Assembly (NCBI RefSeq): GCF_026151205.1
Contig: NC_087079.1
Location: 6,170,169 to 6,234,168 of the forward strand
Reading direction: 5' to 3'
DNA length: 64,000 nucleotides
DNA from: Bolinopsis microptera
Taxonomy: Eukaryota; Ctenophora; Tentaculata; Lobata; Bolinopsidae
Of this stretch, positions 56,859-64,000 are shown one piece after another. Numbering within the stretch: the first letter of the stretch is position 1; every line of letters starts with the position of its first letter. A model generated the notes under the pieces. It had not been told where the DNA came from. It did no database searches and saw only the letters and a list, made by a program, of their open reading frames with translations. The position numbers were made by a program, and so were the translations under genes.

Positions 56859-59124
56859 AACACACCCTTCAGCAAGTGAGCAAGGACATCCTCCAATCAT
56901 GCCATCGTGCCCATTTCTACAAACTGCACTTTCATTTAACCCATTACTAACCCTGTAGGATATTTTCTGAGATTTATACAGGGTTACAGGACGGAGCATA
57001 AAAGCATTTGAGTGCTCTTGGCTGACTTTACTTTGACTTTGGCTGAGTAACATAAATATGCAATTAAATTGGACATAAATATCATTGCATATTCAATTCC
57101 AACAAAGCCCTGATATTACGATTTGGCTTTTGACTGAATAAATGATAAGAAAGGTGTATAGCTATATTCGATTTCCAGCCAATATTATAGGGCAACCACT
57201 ATAAATTAATCTATTAATCCATCAGCGATTAAAGAAGTTGATCACGCTATCGCCAGAGATGCAGGCATAATGTTGTAATATTCTCAGAATATGCGCCCAC
57301 GTGTGTATTATAATCGCTGATCACGTGATATCAACTCCAACCTGGCCATTATTTCGCCACAAAACTAGTAGGTCTGACGTAGACCCATATTTTCTCATAG
57401 TGGCTTACATGTCACGTGACATATAAGCCACTCTAAGAAAACGTGACTCAAACTTATAAAAAATATCCGCATTGCGGATTCTCCCTAGGGACTCTAGTTT
57501 TGAGATCAGATCTGGAGTTACCTACTTAGTCTAATGCGATGATTTGGTTAATCCTCGAAGTGGTTATCTTAAGCTTTTTGAATTGGTTTGTCCTATTTAA
57601 TTATGATACCATTAGAAGAAGCTTATCTGGTCTCATGGCCTCTTCGATTGTCTCACTAGAATTGGCATGTTCAGCATCCTTGTCTGCAGCATCTTGAATT
57701 TATTGAAAATTTGATGTCATCTGACAGTCCTATATAACTTATAACTTGAGCGCATTATTTACAATATTCCAATGACCACCACTTAAAATAGACAGACAAT
57801 CAGAATCAAAATCGCTGTCAGACACGCTCATTATCTTTTCATTGTTCAGATCAAGTCTGCAAACGCTGAAATTGTGCTTACAACCCGTACGTGTCGACTC
57901 CTGATCCTCTATAATAACTATAAGGTTCCGTCCTGACGCCCTATAATCCTCTATAATAACTTCAACTGTCCGTCCTGACGCCCTATAATAACTATAAGGT
58001 TCCAAACAGACATCCACCCTCGTTTAGGCGTCAGATCCGCTCAATTTAAATTATAAAGTCGCGCCAATGTTCTTACTCGACCCTGCTTCATTTGAATTTG
58101 TAGATCAATCCAAGCTCTTAACAAAGTTGGACATGTTAATTAGTTAATTGTTCAGCCTCGACAACTCACACCTCCTGAGGTGGTCCTCCTGTAGTCGTAG
58201 TCGATGTAGTTGACTGGGGAATTATCATTCCATTGTCTGCACCTCATGGAGACTAAGTTTAAAGTATGATAGTTGACTACTTGTTTATGTTATGCTCGAG
58301 TTGGGAGTTGTTTTCTGCATAATTTAATTTCTGAATTTGATAGTTATTGCCTCTGTAAAATTAAATCTTTGGTCTACCAAAACTCCAATGCCGCCAACAT
58401 GTAGCAATCAATTTCAAGTTTATTTTTGGGTAAAGATAAATAACTGATTAGGATCTGATCCATTTCAGATAGGCAAATTGTAGCTCTGCAGCGAACCAAA
58501 GCTCCAACCAATTCCCAAGATTTCTGCTAAATTTGCCTCAGCTACTTAAAACATAATAAATCACGAAGATTAATCTCGAATATTGTGCTATATTAACTTA
58601 TAACAAGTCGATATAATTATAACAGCTGTGATTAAAAAGCTGATATTCAGCAATGCAGCTGCTCAGCGGGACGTATTTGCCAACTCTCGGATCAGTAGTT
58701 CTAGCCCCATTAGTCTGACACCTTCTCCCCTAATTGATGACAGTAAACGAACATTGAATATTTTGCACATAGTATAACAAGTCTCCCAGGCAACTCATCA
58801 TTGTCATAGCAACCAAGTCACGTGACAGTATACATTATGAGAACTATGATCTGGTCACTTGACCGCCCCTTGTAGAACTACACTATATAACGAGCCCTGA
58901 CAAGGGGGCATTGCTACATAGTTCAGCTGCTTTGTCATGATGAGGGGTGTGCTTTTTATTGTTTGAAGTGATGTCCGGGGGGAGACGACGCCTTTCAGAA
59001 TTTAGAGGGTATTTACTTCATTCATTATTTGCTGATTGTAGGATTAGTAAATATCACAGTTGTTATAAATATATATCGTGCGTCATTACCAGGTGGCGGG
59101 GCGTGCTAATACTGGAGAGAGCTA

Positions 59125-62064
59125 TAGTACAGACAAATCCGTCTGAAAAAATCGATCTGCTGACACACGAAGCTTTCAGAGGATTTTTGACGTTTTTGAG
59201 TCCCATTAGGTGCCCTTTATGGCTGACCAACTTTTCCAAACTTTTCCACGTGTCTTAAGGCCACTTTTTGCCACTTTACCACTTTTTACCACCTTTCTTG
59301 TTTGTCGAATATCTTTAGTTGTGAACATCGTAAAAGGTTGCGAATCAATCGAGTGTGTTCATATTATCAGGAAGAAAAACTTTTGTTCAAACAATTTTTA
59401 CGTCAGATAATAAGTTAATTGGATAATTATCAATTAACCAATTAGCAAAATTCTAAAAATTTTTTATTGGCTAAAAATGATCGGAATAGCTTAAAACACG
59501 GAGAAAAGTAGTTTTTAGAAAAAATTTGAAAATTTTTCACTCACATTTTTTTTTCGAGACTTCGAAAAATTTCGAAAATTCAAGATATTTTTTTCCGCCA
59601 AAAGTGATCAAATTGCATGAAACGCCGAGAAAAATGATTTTCAAAAAAAACTTAGTCAATTTTTTGTTTTCAAGAATACTTAAATCACCAATATTTGTAG
59701 TTGGAGTTCAGTAAATCTCGGCAGATTTTAGTAATTATCAGGAATTACTAACTCTAAGTGGAAAGGTCTGAAACTGAAAAACGTTAAGTTTAACCATACG
59801 ATCGCGATATAAGAGTTTCATAACTAATTACAATACAGCCTTATCGATTTTCACAGAAACTGCACCAATGGCACAGTCAAGATCGAAACGATAGCCTGCT
59901 GTACTGTCATTTTATTGATTTCAATGATGAATCAGTGGGGTTAAGATAATCACATTTGTAATAAATAAAACCTCTCTGTACCGTCAATTGTGCTAATCTC
60001 AACCGGCCTACCTGTATTACCAGACCTCTTCTTTTCCTCAACAATCAAACCGAGTTGTTCATATCGCATTTGGTGGGTGATGTAAACTAAGTAGTAATAC
60101 ATATCGAGCTATATTCAATCACAATACGACACAATGCAACACGTGTATATTATATTATGGCCCTTAATGAGGTATATGAAACGTTCTATACCGTACACTT
60201 CTCGTTTCTCCCGTGAGAGGCCCGATATGGAGAGGTTTTACAGTATCACGAAAACGTCTACTTGGTCTCATGGCTCTTTGACAGCTCAAAGAAGGCAAGA
60301 AAAGACCAGAAAGCTTAGAATGTCAACTCGCAAGAGCGGGCTACCGGACAACTGAACCCAATTTAGACATTTAGATTAACCCTAACTCTAACCCTAACCC
60401 TAACCCTAACCCTAACCAATTAAGCTGATTGGTTAGTGGGAACTAGGTTCAATTGGGTTCAGTTGTCAGTCTTCGATCTGTCCCACATTAATCCCGAGCT
60501 GATCATCATGGGCCCCGAATATCCTGCGGGAAGAACCTGTATTTTTACTTCACGACGTCCGGATTTCAAATCAACATCCTCAATAACATTAACAATCCTT
60601 CCTGATCAGGATCTGTCTCTATTAGCAATTTCCAAAATATCCTGACTCTCGTGGAACATTTCACTGAATTAATTATTACCGGTTCTTTACTACCCCTTGC
60701 CCGACACTGTACTCGTATCTAAATCTTACCCTTGCCAGTATGTTACCCTTGTTGATTTTACTTTTAGCCGACCCTGACATATGGGGGTGATTTGAGGTAT
60801 CCCGCAAATGAAGCGGTATGCAGTACAATACAAAACAGTCACAGTAGATGTTGGAAGGTGTATTTACACCTGCTTCCTGGACCTGCAGCTGTTCCTCAGT
60901 TTCCCTGATCTGTTCTTGCCCTTCTTCGAACTGTAAATGAGCCGTAAGACCAAGTAGACTTTTTCGTGATAAACTGTAAAACCTCTCTATACCGGGTTTC
61001 TCACGGTATAAAGCGTTTCATAAACCTCATTAAGAGCCATATAATATACACGTACTGTGTCGTATTGTGATTGAATATAGCTCGATATGTATTACTACTT
61101 AGTTTACATCACCCACCAAATGCGATATGAACAACTCGGTTTGATTGTTGAGGAAAAGAAGAGGTCTGGTAATACAGGTAGGCCGGTTGAGATTAGCACA
61201 ATTGACGGTACAGAGAGGTTTTATTTATTACAAATGTGATTATCTTAACCCCACTGATTCATCATTGAAATCAATAAAATGACAGTACAGCAGGCTATCG
61301 TTTCGATCTTGACTGTGCCATTGGTGCAGTTTCTGTGAAAATCGATAAGGCTGTATTGTAATTAGTTATGAAACTCTTATATCGCGATCGTATGGTTAAA
61401 CTTAACGTTTTTCAGTTTCAGACCTTTCCACTTAGAGTTAGTAATTCCTGATAATTACTAAAATCTGCCGAGATTTACTGAACTCCAACTACAAATATTG
61501 GTGATTTAAGTATTCTTGAAAACAAAAAATTGACTAAGTTTTTTTTGAAAATCATTTTTCTCGGCGTTTCATGCAATTTGATCACTTTTGGCGGAAAAAA
61601 ATATCTTGAATTTTCGAAATTTTTCGAAGTCTCGAAAAAAAAATGTGAGTGAAAAATTTTCAAATTTTTTCTAAAAACTACTTTTCTCCGTGTTTTAAGC
61701 TATTCCGATCATTTTTAGCCAATAAAAAATTTTTAGAATTTTGCTAATTGGTTAATTGATAATTATCCAATTAACTTATTATCTGACGTAAAAATTGTTT
61801 GAACAAAAGTTTTTCTTCCTGATAATATGAACACACTCGATTGATTCGCAACCTTTTACGATGTTCACAACTAAAGATATTCGACAAACAAGAAAGGTGG
61901 TAAAAAGTGGTAAAGTGGCAAAAAGTGGCCTTAAGACACGTGGAAAAGTTTGGAAAAGTTGGTCAGCCATAAAGGGCACCTAATGGGACTCAAAAACGTC
62001 AAAAATCCTCTGAAAGCTTCGTGTGTCAGCAGATCGATTTTTTCAGACGGATTTGTCTGTACTA
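59125..62064. mobile_element. 2.9-kb palindrome with about 1.1-kb arms
   Basis: 59125-60276 and 60940-62064 are inverted copies. The outer 1 kb looks identical: 66- and 62-codon frames are the same in both arms. The inner 130 bp has diverged clearly. The 660-bp centre holds a small MITE with telomere-like repeats. Each arm's inner third looks like a pogo-like MITE (ACCTCTCTGTACCG ... GGAGAGGTTTTACAGT). There is no transposase. Confidence 0.8.
60343..60470. repeat. Small MITE containing (CCCTAA)n
   Basis: The ends are inverted: GGACAACTGAACCCAATT and AATTGGGTTCAGTTGTC. Similar ends occur at about 40880 and 41715-41835. Between them lies about six units of CCCTAA (60377-60418), the animal telomere repeat. 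It is an interstitial stretch, not a chromosome end. Confidence 0.7.
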
Positions 62065-64000
62065 CTACCTGTTATAGCTTAATAAGGTCGGACAGATGTT
62101 CGGGACAAGTGGGCCGATCGTCCGGAATTAAACGACACTTAAAACTGTCAGTTAAGGTGTACTGTTACCTTTTATTTTACTAACGTGTTGTCTTTATATT
62201 AATCTAGTAGTGATCAGCAGTGATTGTCAGTATTTAAAGATGATGGCCGCATTGGAGAATGTTAATAGATATAGTTTCTCCTGCGTCCCAAAAGTGAGAG
62301 TGAAATAATAGAATGATTTTTTGTTGGGCTACAAAAATAATCAATGTTGCTTTTGGACACCAGCTGACCCAAAAAAAACGAAACTTCGAGCTAATTTAGA
62401 TACATTTTAATAATATCTGTTCGCTATTGCTATGGGGCCTGTATGGCCAGCCTAATGTTTGGAGATGCTATAGGACCTGGAGATTAATAAATTTAAATGT
62501 TTTAATTAATGTTCAGGACTCATAATTTGTATCAAAATATTGTATTACTGCTATTATTTAATAACCATCGTAATGACCGACTGAGTCGCCTGATCTTACG
62601 AATTAATAAATGTCCATTTACATTTATTTATGTATTTGATTTATACCACTTGTCATTCTATTTACAAAGCTTATCTTCTGAACTCTGGATCAGCAGTCTC
62701 TATATGTAGTTATAATCAGTTCCATATAAGTTGATACCTAAGGACCTGTTGTATACCATCTCATTTCGTATGATATATTAGCTAACTCTCGGATATTGGT
62801 AGGTAACCGCCCTATATCTTTGTAGCTTAAATTGTGAATAACCATTATTATATTCGTGAGGTCAAGCTCTGTGCGTACGAGTATTTATTACTTATTCGTC
62901 CAGGAAAGAGCGTTAAGGTTTTATCTACTGTACATAATTCCATATCTCAACTTTGCGCTGTCTTTCCGGCATTAAGCTTATTAATTAACTCGTTATCCTT
63001 CTTTTTTCTTATTTTTCTTCATTTTTTAATGATGCCTCATACATACATTTATGGAACATTCGTTAATTTGAACCAGAAAAGTCCAGAATCTGTTGGCTAA
63101 CACTTCCCCTTTTTATTATCTTAAACTAGAGATCAGTGCAGTTAAAGACATAAGGAATAGGTTCTGTGGGAATGTTCCAACTTCCACCTGAGTTTAGAGA
63201 ACAGTAGGATTACGCCTAATTGTTGCGCCCATATCAAAATATTAAGTAGATCACGACATTAACTTCCGGATGGACCTCAACCGCTACAATTTCTCACTAC
63301 AGATGAAAATATTGTTCCCTCTATACAATATAATATACGCTTATATCTCCCTTTCGTGATCTTAAACTAGAGATCAGTGCAGTTAAAGAAATTAGGAATA
63401 GGTGCTGTGGGAATGTTCCAACTTCCATCTCAGTTTAGAGAACAGTAGGATTACGCCTAACTGCTGCCTATTTTGTTCAGATTATTACATTAACTTCCGG
63501 AAAGGCCACAACCGCTACAATAACGCATTATAGATACAAAAATATTGTTCGCTCTATAACAGTAATCAGTATGCTTACTATTTACTTATTTAGTTGGTAG
63601 CTAGAATGACACACTATAGATAACAAATATTATGTAAACTACTTAACTTAAGTCTTAAGTAACAGGTGCGGTGCTCTCTCTCTTGATCCTCTTGATGAGC
63701 TCCTCGTCTCCCTAACACTCTTCTTCAACAAATCCCTTAATTGCCGTTCTAAACTTGTTACTTAGCGCACTTCTAACTTCTAAACACATTTAATATGTTT
63801 AGCATATTAAATATATTTACCATGGTTCTTATTTAGCGCGCATATTTAGAGGTGTTGTGGGATAGTTAGTCCCTTAATTGTGAAACTGTTGTAGGGATTG
63901 GTTTATAGTTTAGGTGTTGGATCCGTAATCAGCTCTCTTGATTTACCAGCAGAGTTGGTTTTATGATTAAAATGGATTTTATACGGATTTAACTAGCTGA
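62065..64000. other. Intergenic DNA with a tandem duplication
   Basis: No gene is recognised. It includes the duplication at 63119-63562 and short frames (62509-62709, 62834-63100) with no domain or splice context. Confidence 0.4.
63119..63562. repeat. Tandem duplication, 2 x about 205-240 bp
   Basis: TTAAACTAGAGATCAGTGCA through GGAATGTTCCAACTTCCA and CAGTAGGATTACGCCTAA is present twice (starting 63120 and 63361). The copies differ mainly by a 35-bp indel in the second half. Confidence 0.85.

Larger units (their letters stand above)
54794..59124. other. Intergenic DNA with small repeats
   Basis: It contains a duplicated GGACATGTGGCCGGATAT motif (55213-55256), a pogo-like repeat (55530-55800), a GA dinucleotide run, a single MITE arm (56776-56858) and a CTATAATAAC/GTCCTGACGCCC tandem repeat (57905-58005). 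No convincing gene is seen. Confidence 0.45.

Noticed and set aside
60377-60418. Chromosome end
   Set aside because: Only about six CCCTAA units with unique sequence on both sides; it is interstitial.
60790-61005. Coding-like minus-strand frame (IERFYSLSRKSLLGLTAHLQ)
   Set aside because: The counterpart in the other arm is frame-diverged and the start coincides with a MITE end (ACCTCTCTATACCG). Treated as repeat sequence.

Overview
The window is nuclear DNA from a multicellular animal. Genes are split by introns with GT-AG boundaries, polyadenylation signals are AATAAA or ATTAAA, and the proteins are metazoan: a CCCH zinc-finger protein of the ZC3H4/6/8 group, the telomere CST subunit STN1, an LDLa-rich rhodopsin-type GPCR and a fragment of a neuronal calcium sensor. 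The GPCR type (GRL101/relaxin-receptor-like), the AT-rich composition and the load of DNA transposons and MITEs would suit a cnidarian or another invertebrate. The sequence alone does not fix the species. No operons, CRISPR arrays or prokaryotic features are present.

Layout. 1-8.5 kb: ZC3H4/6/8-like gene, + strand, seven exons that join in phase; a first intron of 4.6 kb is full of minisatellites. 9.2-19.3 kb: STN1, + strand, with a very long disordered N-terminal extension; its introns carry a tRNA-derived SINE and several tandem repeats. 19.4-22 kb: small palindromic repeats and a broken mobile-element-like ORF. 22.06-25.9 kb: LDLa/7TM receptor, - strand, three exons. 26-30 kb: two inverted-repeat elements, one holding LINE debris. 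30.8 kb: a cluster of E-boxes and an RFX X-box. 33.5-39.26 kb: an unrecognised proline/serine-rich nuclear protein, + strand, eight exons. Three of its introns begin with huge tandem arrays. 43-64 kb: largely repeats, with nested inverted-repeat elements of 2-5 kb, a relic DDE transposase, and orphan exons (an unknown C-terminal exon, a C2H2 zinc-finger exon and a calcium-sensor exon).

The most unusual points are four. (1) In the 33.5-39 kb gene a 12-bp minisatellite of about 41 units begins exactly at a 5' splice site, and most units carry a GT donor in the same reading phase. The gene therefore has a ladder of in-frame alternative donors that would add RRLV tetrapeptides. (2) One core, CACGTGACGTCA, has been amplified independently in coding DNA of STN1 and in an intron of the other gene; a related GTGACGTCAC array lies in the ZC3H intron. 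(3) STN1 has about 470 extra residues with a duplicated acidic aromatic motif. (4) Five long inverted-repeat structures plus one nested TIR transposon, two of them holding host-like exons, fill much of the second half.

The genes do not form an evident pathway. STN1 acts at telomeres and in replication restart, ZC3H4/6/8-type proteins act in nuclear RNA metabolism, and the GPCR acts at the cell surface.
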